From NCBI GenBank assembly GCA_028066355.1, contig JALCBP010000012.1:1-52940 (forward strand): 52,940 bases of DNA, read 5' to 3'. Positions 16,196-24,474 of this stretch are shown here, in pieces. This DNA is from UBA1268 sp002694955. Lineage in GTDB: Bacteria; Planctomycetota; Planctomycetia; Pirellulales; UBA1268. The notes under the pieces are model-generated. The model had not been told where the DNA came from. It saw only the letters and a program-made list of their open reading frames with translations, and searched no databases. The position numbers and the translations under genes were made by a program. Each line of letters starts with the position of its first letter. The stretch's first letter is position 1.

Positions 16196-17035
16196 TCATT
16201 TTGAATAAGTTCCCTCTACGGATCCGCTCAACACGGTTTCGGGAGAAAATCCCTTTCTCCGTAATTCTCGAATCATGAGCCCATTCGTACGTTTGGCCAA
16301 TCGCTTCGAATCAGGACCAACAATCAGATTCGTGTGAAAAAACTGTGGAGGTTTCCAACCAAGTGCTTCATACAAAAGAATCTGTCTTGCGGTGCTTAGC
16401 AGAAGATCTTTTCCACGAACTACTTCTTCTATCTCCATGTAATGGTCATCCACAACAACAGCAAGTTCGTATGCTGCGAGGTTGTCTCTCCGCCAGATAA
16501 CAAAATCACCAAAATCTATTCCTGCAGTCTGTTTGACAAGACCCACGTTCTGATCGATGAATTCAACAGTCCGCCCATCAGGAACCCGAAATCGCCAAGG
16601 AATACGATCCGGACTTTCTGGCACCGTCCAATCATTCGGCCGCAACTCTACGGGAAATAATGCTTCTCCACCAACGGACGCGTGAGGAGCCAAAGTAGCT
16701 TCATTCACATCTCGACGAGAGTGCGGGCTTGGATAAATCATTCTTCTTGCGGCCAATTGCTGCCAGGCCTGTTGATACAAGCCTGTTCTTTGGCTCTGAA
16801 AGTACGGGCCGGTTCGACCACCGCAGTCAGGCCCCTGCGCCCAAGAAAGCCCCAGCCATCGTAAATCTTCAATGGCGGCCTCTGTGTATTCGTCTGTACA
16901 TCGCGTAGAGTCTAGGTCATCCACCCGAAAAACGAGCTCACCGGCAGCACGCTTTGCGGCAATACCGAACGTATAAGCGTGCCCTACGTGCAGAAATCCA
17001 GTTGGTGTCGGAGCAATACGGCCGCGGTAGTTCAT
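16196..17035 (-). CDS. gluQ: Glutamyl-Q tRNA(Asp) synthetase
   Basis: 279 residues, short like GluQRS and lacking the anticodon-binding domain of GluRS. It attaches glutamate to queuosine at position 34 of tRNA-Asp. Class I motifs: HIGH-type APTPTGFLHVGHAYTFG and KMSKS-type SKRLAKRTNG. Other family segments are FRVDDLDSTRC, IPWRFRVPDG and VVDDHYMEIEEVVRGKDLL. In E. coli the YPCxC...C zinc site follows the catalytic half; here the corresponding segment reads YPSPHSRRDV, so the zinc cysteines are gone. A GluRS fragment is the alternative but less likely. Confidence 0.9.
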   Translation of the reverse strand: MNYRGRIAPTPTGFLHVGHAYTFGIAAKRAAGELVFRVDDLDSTRCTDEYTEAAIEDLRWLGLSWAQGPDCGGRTGPYFQSQRTGLYQQAWQQLAARRMIYPSPHSRRDVNEATLAPHASVGGEALFPVELRPNDWTVPESPDRIPWRFRVPDGRTVEFIDQNVGLVKQTAGIDFGDFVIWRRDNLAAYELAVVVDDHYMEIEEVVRGKDLLLSTARQILLYEALGWKPPQFFHTNLIVGPDSKRLAKRTNGLMIRELRRKGFSPETVLSGSVEGTYSK

Positions 17036-17270
17036 ACTTTGGATTCTCTCAACATGGTGACCTAATTTCCAAAATCAGCGGCTTGCGTGGGGGCGGTCTG
17101 TCACGTTTGATCTTTGCGGAGTATATTCTTTTTAGACGGAATGCCGGCTTTCCGTTTCTTCGACTAATGCCGGCACGTTAACTGAATCGTCACGGTTGAG
17201 AGACACCTGACGATAAAGAAACTCGACAACCCTTCCCCCGCAAAAGGCCCTCAGGGCACAACCAACAGCA

Positions 17271-19361
17271 ATGGATCTTTCCAAACTTCGTAACATCGGC
17301 ATCTCTGCTCACATCGACTCAGGAAAAACAACTCTCTCCGAGCGAATCCTCTTCTACGCTGGTCGAATTCACCGCATACAAGAAGTAAAAGGTGACGGCG
17401 ATGGAGCTACGATGGATCACATGGATCTCGAAAGAGAACGTGGCATCACCATCACATCGGCAGCTACAAGTGTTGAGTGGGATGGCCACCCTATCAATCT
17501 GATTGATACTCCAGGCCATGTTGACTTTACCGTTGAAGTAGAAAGAAGCCTTCGAGTACTTGATGGCGCTGTCCTCGTTTTATGTTCCGTTGGTGGCGTC
17601 CAGAGCCAGTCAATGACTGTCGACCGACAGATGAAACGCTACAAAGTTCCAAGATTGGCATTTGTGAACAAGATGGATCGAACAGGTGCTAACTTCGACC
17701 GAGTTGTGCAGCAACTTCGTGACAAGCTCGAAGTTGATGCTGTCCCCATGCAGATCCCAATCGGAAAAGAAGACAAACTTGAAGGCGTTATCGACCTCGT
17801 GTCAATGAAAGCAATCTACTTTGACGGAGACAACGGAGAAAATGTCCGTAAAGAAGATATCCCTGCTGATCTAAAAGAACAGGCTGAGACGCAAAGGCAT
17901 GCAATGCTTGAAAGCCTCACAATGTATTCGGACAGCCTCATGGAGAAACTTCTTTCAGAGGAACCTGTGAGTGAGGATGAAATTCACGCGGTCGTAAAAA
18001 CCGCGGTTCAAAGCCAGAGCATCACCCCTGTTTTCTGTGGCTCAGCTTACAAGAACAAGGGTGTGCAACCTTTGCTTGACGCGGTGAACAGATATCTTCC
18101 GAGCCCGTTGGACAGAAAAGTCTCCGCAAAAAAATGGGACAATCCTGAAGAAACGTTTGAGCTTGTTCCAGATAATTCAAAGCCTGCAGTTGCCATGGCA
18201 TTCAAGATTGTTGATGACCCTTACGGGCAACTGACATTCATGAGGATCTACCAGGGGACACTCACAAAAGGCGAGGGGTACTACAACCAGCGAACCCAGC
18301 AGAAACAACGATTTAGTCGGATCGTGCGAATGCACTCCGACAAGCGAGAAGAAATAGACGATGCCGGTGCTGGTGATATTGTTGCAGTTATGGGCGTTGA
18401 TACAGCAAGTGGTGACACGTATGCAGCTGAAAATAAATATTGCTCCCTCGAAAGCATGTTCGTTCCCGAAGCTGTAATCAAGATGGCTATCATGCCTACC
18501 AAACGAGATGGACTTGATAGGCTTAGCAAAGCTCTGCAGCGATTCACGCGAGAAGACCCTACCTTCAAGGTCGCCACTGATGATGAAACTGGAGAGACTG
18601 TTATTGCGGGAATGGGTGAATTACATCTCGATATTTACGTAGAGCGAATTCGTCGAGAATACAAGGTAGACGTCGAAGTCGGTGCCCCGAAGGTGAGCTA
18701 CAGAGAAGCCCCAACCCAGCCGACCGACTATGACTACAAGCATAAGAAGCAGACTGGTGGTTCTGGACAATACGCTCATATTGTCGGTGATCTTGCACCA
18801 ATGCCTGAAGAAGCTGAAGAAATTTTTGAATTCGAGAATAAGGTCGTCGGTGGTCGAATTCCTAAAGAATATATACCTTCAGTGGAAAAGGGTTTCCGTA
18901 TGTCAATGGAGAAGGGCCCCATCGCAGGCTTCCCAATCGTTGGCGTAAAAGCAACGCTTGCAGACGGCTCGTATCATGACGTTGACTCCTCTGACATGGC
19001 ATTTCAGCTGTGTGCACGCACTGGGTTTAGAGAAGCATTCTTGAAAACAAAGCCTGTTTTGCTGGAACCGATAATGAAACTTGAGGTCGAGGTTCCTTCT
19101 GACTTCCAAGGTGCAGTGACTGGCGAGTTAAATAAACGCAGAGGGCTTATTGTTTCCACAGAAACGGTCGGCAACACCTCTACGATAATCGCTGAAGTGC
19201 CTCTCGCCCAAACTTTCGGATACTCCACTGACCTGCGCAGTGCGACTCAGGGGCAGGGAGTTTTCTCCATGGAGTTCTTTAAATACCGACCTATGCCTGC
19301 GAATGTGCAAAAAGAAGTGGTCGAAGAGAGAAAGCAGGCAGAACTGGCCGCAGCGAAATAA
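17271..19361 (+). CDS. fusA: Elongation factor G, mitochondrial EF-G1-like type
   Basis: 696 residues, full length. EF-G drives GTP-dependent translocation. G1 is AHIDSGKTTLSERIL, where most bacterial EF-G has AHIDAGKTTT. G3 is DTPGHVDFTVEVERSLRVLD, and G4 is NKMDRTGANF. The segment VGGVQSQSMTVDRQMKRYKV closely resembles mitochondrial EF-G1, as reported for the spd-EFG group of spirochaetes, planctomycetes and delta-proteobacteria. Domains II-V are complete, with GMGELHLDIYVERIRREYKV in domain III and the HDVDSSDMAFQLC segment in domain IV. No strong ribosome site precedes the ATG. Genomes with this type often encode a second EF-G elsewhere. Confidence 0.95.
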   Translation: MDLSKLRNIGISAHIDSGKTTLSERILFYAGRIHRIQEVKGDGDGATMDHMDLERERGITITSAATSVEWDGHPINLIDTPGHVDFTVEVERSLRVLDGAVLVLCSVGGVQSQSMTVDRQMKRYKVPRLAFVNKMDRTGANFDRVVQQLRDKLEVDAVPMQIPIGKEDKLEGVIDLVSMKAIYFDGDNGENVRKEDIPADLKEQAETQRHAMLESLTMYSDSLMEKLLSEEPVSEDEIHAVVKTAVQSQSITPVFCGSAYKNKGVQPLLDAVNRYLPSPLDRKVSAKKWDNPEETFELVPDNSKPAVAMAFKIVDDPYGQLTFMRIYQGTLTKGEGYYNQRTQQKQRFSRIVRMHSDKREEIDDAGAGDIVAVMGVDTASGDTYAAENKYCSLESMFVPEAVIKMAIMPTKRDGLDRLSKALQRFTREDPTFKVATDDETGETVIAGMGELHLDIYVERIRREYKVDVEVGAPKVSYREAPTQPTDYDYKHKKQTGGSGQYAHIVGDLAPMPEEAEEIFEFENKVVGGRIPKEYIPSVEKGFRMSMEKGPIAGFPIVGVKATLADGSYHDVDSSDMAFQLCARTGFREAFLKTKPVLLEPIMKLEVEVPSDFQGAVTGELNKRRGLIVSTETVGNTSTIIAEVPLAQTFGYSTDLRSATQGQGVFSMEFFKYRPMPANVQKEVVEERKQAELAAAK

Positions 19362-19385
19362 CAAGAACGAACAAATAAAACAAAA

Positions 19386-20258
19386 TTAGAGCGTAGCCAA
19401 CCGAGTTGCTAGGCCGTCCCACAAGTTAATTCGTGCCTCAATAGCGAGTCGGGCAGCCTCCGATGCCTCTGCCCATTTGATCGGATCGCTACCACACATT
19501 GTTGCTACAATTCTCCGGCACACTGGTCCATGCCGTTCATCATCATGTTCAATGTGGCGTTCTAGGTAGAATCGGAACTGCCCCCATGTTTCAGGACTGT
19601 ATTCAGCCAACCTGGCAACAACCTGCCTAAACATATCAGGAATGACATCTTCCCGGCCGAACGTGAAGGCTGCGACGATTCGGTGAGAACTCGCTGAATT
19701 GATGATTGAGAACGATTGCTCAACAAATTCTTTTGATTCTTTGGGAATTGATGGGTCAAGAAGTGCCTCAGCTAAAACTTTCCCGGATCTGATCTGTTCA
19801 ATCATTCCAAGCATCGGAGCTGTGGCAGCCCCAGCAACTTCCATGCTTCGCAGATACAATTCGAAATGGGAAGCGAAACTACCATTCGGCAATTGGTCGG
19901 ACTCCTCATCAAGAACTATTTCGTTGATTAACCGCCGCGCCTCTGCATCCGCGGTTGGGGTCCATGGAACAGTTATGCACGACAGATGCCGCTGAACTGC
20001 TTTCAATAGACTTTGGAAGTCCCACACGGCCCAAATATGAGATTCCATAAATGTTCTCATTCTCTCAGGGCTATTAACCAAATTATAGATGGGATGCTGA
20101 ACGAGCCTCTCACGGGAATCGCCAAGCTCAATTCGATAATCTGTCATGTCTTGCTGGGTAACTGCTTTCTCTGATGGTCCCGTGGTGGCAGTTTTAAGGA
20201 ATGTTGGCTGGGAGGCTAGTGATGCGGATCCGCTCATGCTGAAGGCTACTTTCGTCAA
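19386..20258 (-). CDS. DUF3050 haem-oxygenase-like protein
   Basis: 290 residues from the longest start; an ATG at 20147 (MTDYRIELGDSRERL) gives about 253 residues and begins where family members usually do. Family marks are HPIYNLVNSPERMRTFMESH, IWAVWDFQSLLKAVQRHLSC, and HIEHDDERHGP near the end. The protein is all-helical, of the haem-oxygenase/TenA-like fold. The pattern of Glu/His residues, including ERHIEHDDERH, resembles metal-binding members of the haem-oxygenase-like diiron oxidase superfamily. The reaction is unknown. It is convergent with fusA with a 24-base gap. Confidence 0.75.
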   Translation of the reverse strand: MTKVAFSMSGSASLASQPTFLKTATTGPSEKAVTQQDMTDYRIELGDSRERLVQHPIYNLVNSPERMRTFMESHIWAVWDFQSLLKAVQRHLSCITVPWTPTADAEARRLINEIVLDEESDQLPNGSFASHFELYLRSMEVAGAATAPMLGMIEQIRSGKVLAEALLDPSIPKESKEFVEQSFSIINSASSHRIVAAFTFGREDVIPDMFRQVVARLAEYSPETWGQFRFYLERHIEHDDERHGPVCRRIVATMCGSDPIKWAEASEAARLAIEARINLWDGLATRLATL

Positions 20259-20344
20259 AAAATGGTTCTATGCCAACACTAGCTGTATTCTAGCGTGCGT
20301 TTGACAATAGACGAGTCTCGATCAGTAATGACCTGCGAGACCAT

Positions 20345-21934
20345 TCATCGCGGTAGAAATGTTGTTTTACAACTTGTCTCAAGGCTCCCATCGAGCTTGT
20401 CACCACCGATCGAAGCGGTGGCTTCACCGCTTTCGCCCGCCGGCATGCTATAGACGAGTTCAAATGTAGAGCGTTCGCCCGCTGCCAGGCTTTCAATTCC
20501 ATCGAACGTGATTTCACCACCGTCAATACGAACACGTGACGGCATTGGATTTCCAACAAGACGCCCATGATCAGGCAATCGAATAACCAACTTAAGCGGC
20601 CCGGTGGGCGTGTTACCACTGTTCAATATCGTACATACGAGCGTGGTTCCGCTTCCGACTCGAACAGGATCATCAAGGTCTGCCAAATTTAGCCGAACGC
20701 CAGCCTCTTCTGGTGAACGGGCACGAGGCTCAGTGGACTTGATCACCACACATTTCTCATCAGCGACCATCGCCCCTCCAGGCAAATCACTTAAAACCGT
20801 GCGCACACAAGCACGGGTTCCTGAAGACAAAGCAGTTTCACTCGTTCCAGCTATACCTCGAACATTTATTTGGCGTCGTATTGTCTCGCTGACTGCTACT
20901 GGGGGAATGGACCAGTTTGCCTTATTCTGATCGAGCTTATATCCATCTGATGCTTCTAGAGGTGTAAGAAACGGATCCCATGTTACTTCTAATGCTGTCT
21001 GCCCTGAAGTGACGGTCCCTACATTCTTTATTGTCACAACGAACTCTCCAACACCACCTGCACTTAATTCGGTTGGCCCAACGAGTGCAACTTCAAAGGC
21101 AGGACCTGCTGGTGGCGATGTTGACAGAGACGCAACATTGGGCATCGTCGCACTTGGTGTCGCTGTTGCCTCGCTATCTCTAGATGGCACAGCTCCAGAT
21201 GGCACAGCTCCAGATGGCACAGCAATTGGCACCGGAGTAGATTCTTTTTGAGTCTTGTCATATCGACCAGCGGTTGATTCCGAACCCATGACTTGTTCGG
21301 CTCCTGATTTCGGACCTGATTGCTCCACGAAATTCCCTGCATGAGGCGGTGGTGGACTTGAACCCCCCTCAGCAAGCCGAGGCAAGACAGCAGAACTTGA
21401 TGGTTGAGAAAGTGAGTCTGTCTGACTACTGTTTGCTTCGGAACGAACGGGTCCTGGCCCCTGCTGTTGTGCTGGCTTCGTTGACGGCACCGGGTTTCCC
21501 CCTGCTGCTGCCCGAGCTGCCGCCGGTGAATTACGAGGAACTACTTCGACGCATGCGGTGCCACTTCCTACGGACTTGTTTGACTGATCGATTACTTCTA
21601 CTCGGTGACATTGCCTTCCAAGCTCCGTGACTTGAAATTCTAATGTCAGCCTACGAGAGGTACCCGCCGCAAGAACAATTGTTCCGGCCTGTTCAATAGG
21701 ACTCGATGAGACGGCGTGGCTCAACCCTTTATCGAAATAATCAATAACACGAAGCTGTGACAGCACCGTGCCAGAGCGGTTTACAAGTTCGACTTCAAAA
21801 GAGACTTTCTCACCAACCGCAGCTTTCTCAGGTCCTGTGAGAAGAACACCGACAGAGTCATTAGCATAAACAGTCCGTGTATACAGTGAAAATATACAAA
21901 TGAATAAAATGAATTTTTGCCGAGTCAAAGACAT
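20345..21934 (-). CDS. Exported protein with repeated DUF11/CARDB-like beta domains
   Basis: 529 residues. A signal peptide (KFILFICIFSLYTRTVYAND) is followed by three immunoglobulin-like beta-sandwich units of the bacterial conserved-repeat type. Unit 1 has TGPEKAAVGEKVSFEVELVN, unit 2 VGPTELSAGGVGEFVVTIKN, unit 3 DDPVRVGSGTTLVCTILNSG. Units 1 and 2 are separated by a low-complexity Pro/Ser/Gly linker of about 130 residues with a short tandem repeat. Such proteins are surface or periplasmic scaffolds in planctomycetes, often with cysteine-rich partners. No enzyme site is visible. Confidence 0.78.
   Translation of the reverse strand: MSLTRQKFILFICIFSLYTRTVYANDSVGVLLTGPEKAAVGEKVSFEVELVNRSGTVLSQLRVIDYFDKGLSHAVSSSPIEQAGTIVLAAGTSRRLTLEFQVTELGRQCHRVEVIDQSNKSVGSGTACVEVVPRNSPAAARAAAGGNPVPSTKPAQQQGPGPVRSEANSSQTDSLSQPSSSAVLPRLAEGGSSPPPPHAGNFVEQSGPKSGAEQVMGSESTAGRYDKTQKESTPVPIAVPSGAVPSGAVPSRDSEATATPSATMPNVASLSTSPPAGPAFEVALVGPTELSAGGVGEFVVTIKNVGTVTSGQTALEVTWDPFLTPLEASDGYKLDQNKANWSIPPVAVSETIRRQINVRGIAGTSETALSSGTRACVRTVLSDLPGGAMVADEKCVVIKSTEPRARSPEEAGVRLNLADLDDPVRVGSGTTLVCTILNSGNTPTGPLKLVIRLPDHGRLVGNPMPSRVRIDGGEITFDGIESLAAGERSTFELVYSMPAGESGEATASIGGDKLDGSLETSCKTTFLPR
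21182..21223. repeat. 15-bp tandem repeat inside the surface protein gene
   Basis: AGATGGCACAGCTCC is repeated in register (21182, 21197 and a partial third copy at 21212). On the coding strand it encodes the pentapeptide unit SGAVP repeated in the linker. Copy number is likely to vary between strains. Confidence 0.85.
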
Positions 21935-22221
21935 GCTTGCCTCTCTCTGGTTTTCATGGACAGACTCTATGCTCGGGAATTCACTCTCCCAACATCCAAA
22001 AGGTTACTTCCCCACACTTATATTCGCAAAACTCAAATATCACGCGTGCCAAAAATGCTAGAACTGTTGGCCTTTATTCACGATCCGGACTTCCTGCAAT
22101 CTAATAATTGGCTTCAAAAGCAATGCGCCAAGACTCCCTGAAGTGGGAGCCATAAACATATCCATATGAAATATCACTATGCTATAGACTTGATTCACTA
22201 CTTTCGCTGGAACCCAATACA

Positions 22222-22941
22222 ATGAGCGATCCAATACACTCTCCATCGCCTTCTATTGAGTCCGAGCTATCTAAGCATGGACATATTATTCTTCCTGCAC
22301 TTCTACTGTGTGACTTTGGGCATCTTGATAATGAAGTAAAAAAACTTGAAACAGCAGGTGCGAAAGCAGTCCATCTGGATGTCATGGACGGTGTCTTTGT
22401 TCCTCAACTCACGTACGGCTTAGTGGTTGTCGAGGCCGTTCGACGTGCAGCTAGTGTGCCTATAGAAGTGCATATGATGGTTGAGCGACCAGATGACTCA
22501 GCAATTCAATACGCCAAAGCCGGTGCGGATATTGTAACGCTTCATGTTGAAGGGCTTGACAAAACAAAGGAAACACTGACCGCTATCGAAGCTGCTGGCT
22601 CTCAGGCCCACCTCGCCATCAGCCCCAACACACCAGTGTCCCGAGTCGAGCCATTCCTCGATAGCTGCTCAGGCGTACTTGTGATGAGCGTTGAGCCGGG
22701 ATTCGGTGGCCAGGCTTTCCAACCATTAGCAATTGAGAAAATACGAAGGCTTGAGGAAATTCGTGCTTCCAAAGGCTACGATTTCCGAATTGGTGTAGAC
22801 GGAGGTATTTCGACTAAAACCATCTCATCTGTGGCGCAAGCGGGTGCCGAACTCATCGTGGCAGGTAGTGCAATTCTCAAGCAAGCCAATTATGCAGATG
22901 CCCTCGGAGAACTTGAGACTTTGGCACGAAAATCGAAGTGA
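22222..22941 (+). CDS. rpe: Ribulose-phosphate 3-epimerase
   Basis: 239 residues. It interconverts ribulose 5-phosphate and xylulose 5-phosphate in the pentose phosphate pathway. The TIM barrel keeps all metal ligands: His and Asp in AVHLDVMDG, His in EVHMMV, Asp in GVDGGIS. The phosphate loops VEPGFGGQ and VAGSAIL are present. The N-terminal strand reads LPALLLCDFG where most family members have APSILSADF, so the usual substrate-contacting Ser is Ala. It lies about 130 bases upstream of accD on the same strand. Confidence 0.93.
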   Translation: MSDPIHSPSPSIESELSKHGHIILPALLLCDFGHLDNEVKKLETAGAKAVHLDVMDGVFVPQLTYGLVVVEAVRRAASVPIEVHMMVERPDDSAIQYAKAGADIVTLHVEGLDKTKETLTAIEAAGSQAHLAISPNTPVSRVEPFLDSCSGVLVMSVEPGFGGQAFQPLAIEKIRRLEEIRASKGYDFRIGVDGGISTKTISSVAQAGAELIVAGSAILKQANYADALGELETLARKSK

Positions 22942-23070
22942 TACTCGAAACCTGGGAATAGTAGTAGCCATGTGATCCCTGCGCTTGGTAGTCTAAAGAT
23001 GGCTAGTTTCCTTAACCAAATCCTGAAAACGAAATAATAATCAGAAAAAAATCCATCCCGGAAAATAGGA

Positions 23071-23991
23071 ATGAAGCAGAAACAGGGTACGCGAACAGAC
23101 CAAAATCCGGAGTTAGCGTCTTGTCGCAATCAGCAAGACGCCTCTCAGCATCCATCACGGGTCGAAGGGCCACGAATGCCAGGACCACGCCCCAAAAGAG
23201 GCGTCCCTGAAGGATTGTGGCTTAAATGCAATGGCTGTGGCTCAACAATATATCGAAAAGAAGCTGAGCAGATGCTTAACGTCTGCCCCCAATGTGGCTT
23301 CCACTGGTATGTTTCAGCAAAGCAAAGAATTGAGCAGCTTTTTGACCCCGGAACGTTCGAAGAGTGGGATGGGGGATTGCTGCCGACTGACCCACTGTCT
23401 TTTAGCGATAAAAAGCCTTACGCGAAACGAATCATATCCGAACAAAAGAGAACGGGCTTATCTGAGGCTGCTCTGACCGGAACAGGGATGATTCGGGCAC
23501 GACGTGTAGCCTGTGGCGTTACCGATTCTTCCTTCATTATGGGAAGCATGGGAAGCGTCGTCGGAGAAAGACTAGCACGGCTTGTTGAACGTGCGACCAC
23601 TGAATCTCTCCCGCTCATAATAATCAGCGCTTCCGGTGGGGGGGCTCGAATGCATGAAGGAATACTGTCTCTCATGCAGATGGCAAAGGTTTCAGCTGCA
23701 CTTGCTCGTTACTCAGAGTCTGGGGGGTTGTTCATTTCAGTACTTACCAACCCAACAATGGGAGGTGTCGCCGCCAGTTTTGCATCACTGGGGGATCTCG
23801 TATTTGCTGAGCCAAGAGCACTGATCGGGTTTGCTGGACCAAGGACGATAAAAGCAACGATACGAGTCGAACTTCCCGCAGGATTTCAAACAAGTGAGTT
23901 CTTGCTCGAGCATGGTTTTATAGATCGAATCATAAGTCGTCAAAATTTAAAGAGTGAGATAGCACGAGCTATTGACTACTGTGGTGGCTGA
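23071..23991 (+). CDS. accD: Acetyl-CoA carboxylase carboxyltransferase beta subunit
   Basis: 306 residues from the longest start; an ATG at 23176 (MPGPRPKRGVPEGLW) after GAAGGG would give 271 and fits the family better. AccD with AccA transfers carboxyl from biotin to acetyl-CoA, the first step of fatty-acid synthesis. The zinc ribbon is complete (CNGCG and CPQCG). The carboxyltransferase core follows with FIMGSMGSVVGE, SASGGGARMHEGILSLMQM and LTNPTMGGVAASFA. accA is not in the window. The stop lies in a palindrome shared with the convergent gene. Confidence 0.94.
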   Translation: MKQKQGTRTDQNPELASCRNQQDASQHPSRVEGPRMPGPRPKRGVPEGLWLKCNGCGSTIYRKEAEQMLNVCPQCGFHWYVSAKQRIEQLFDPGTFEEWDGGLLPTDPLSFSDKKPYAKRIISEQKRTGLSEAALTGTGMIRARRVACGVTDSSFIMGSMGSVVGERLARLVERATTESLPLIIISASGGGARMHEGILSLMQMAKVSAALARYSESGGLFISVLTNPTMGGVAASFASLGDLVFAEPRALIGFAGPRTIKATIRVELPAGFQTSEFLLEHGFIDRIISRQNLKSEIARAIDYCGG

Positions 23992-24001
23992 ATCGATTCA
24001 G
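23988..24001. repeat. 14-bp perfect palindrome spanning two stop codons
   Basis: CTGAATCGATTCAG reads the same on both strands. It contains the TGA of accD (23989-23991) on the plus strand and the TGA of the pterin dehydratase gene (23998-24000) on the minus strand. Confidence 0.8.
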
Positions 24002-24354
24002 TCATCCGACGTTGCGGCATCGATTTTTGCGGCAAGAATGAAATCGTTCTCAGACAATCCGTCGACCGCATGTGTGTACAGTTCAATTTGCACAAAACGA
24101 TATCTCACAAGATGAAGATCAGGATGATGCTGTTCTTGCTCTGCTAGCTTGGCTACAGTGCTGAGAAAATGAAAAGCAGATTCAAATTCTTGAAAAACCC
24201 AATGCCGGGAAATTTTGTTGCCTTCTTCGCTTAGTTTCCAATCAGGAAGTTCTTTCAACTGGTCTGTGACTTGATGCTTCGTGTACTTCGGAATACCTCC
24301 TTCACAGGGTAGGCATTGTTTTGTGCGTAATACGTTAGCATCCGGAACAGACAT
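23998..24354 (-). CDS. phhB: 4a-hydroxytetrahydrobiopterin dehydratase
   Basis: 118 residues. It is a pterin-4a-carbinolamine dehydratase (DCoH fold), which recycles the pterin cofactor after aromatic amino-acid hydroxylation. The active-site motif EQEQHHPDLHLVRYRFVQIE is intact, followed by LYTHAVDGLSENDFILAAKID. The N-terminus CLPCEGGIPKYT is typical of the family. No phenylalanine hydroxylase is in the window. In organisms without one, a role in molybdopterin or general pterin metabolism has been proposed. It is convergent with accD, six bases apart. Confidence 0.93.
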   Translation of the reverse strand: MSVPDANVLRTKQCLPCEGGIPKYTKHQVTDQLKELPDWKLSEEGNKISRHWVFQEFESAFHFLSTVAKLAEQEQHHPDLHLVRYRFVQIELYTHAVDGLSENDFILAAKIDAATSDD

Positions 24355-24474
24355 TGCATCACCTTCGTGTCGGCAGAAAAACTGCCACTCTCTTCATGAT
24401 TTCTTCAGTGCCCAGCCGAATATCGAATGGCCACAAACACACAGAGGAACACTGGCACAGCAACTCAAAAGTTT

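Noticed and set aside
21182..21223. Short tandem repeats considered as a CRISPR-like array
   Set aside because: The 15-base units are contiguous without spacers and are in frame as a peptide repeat.
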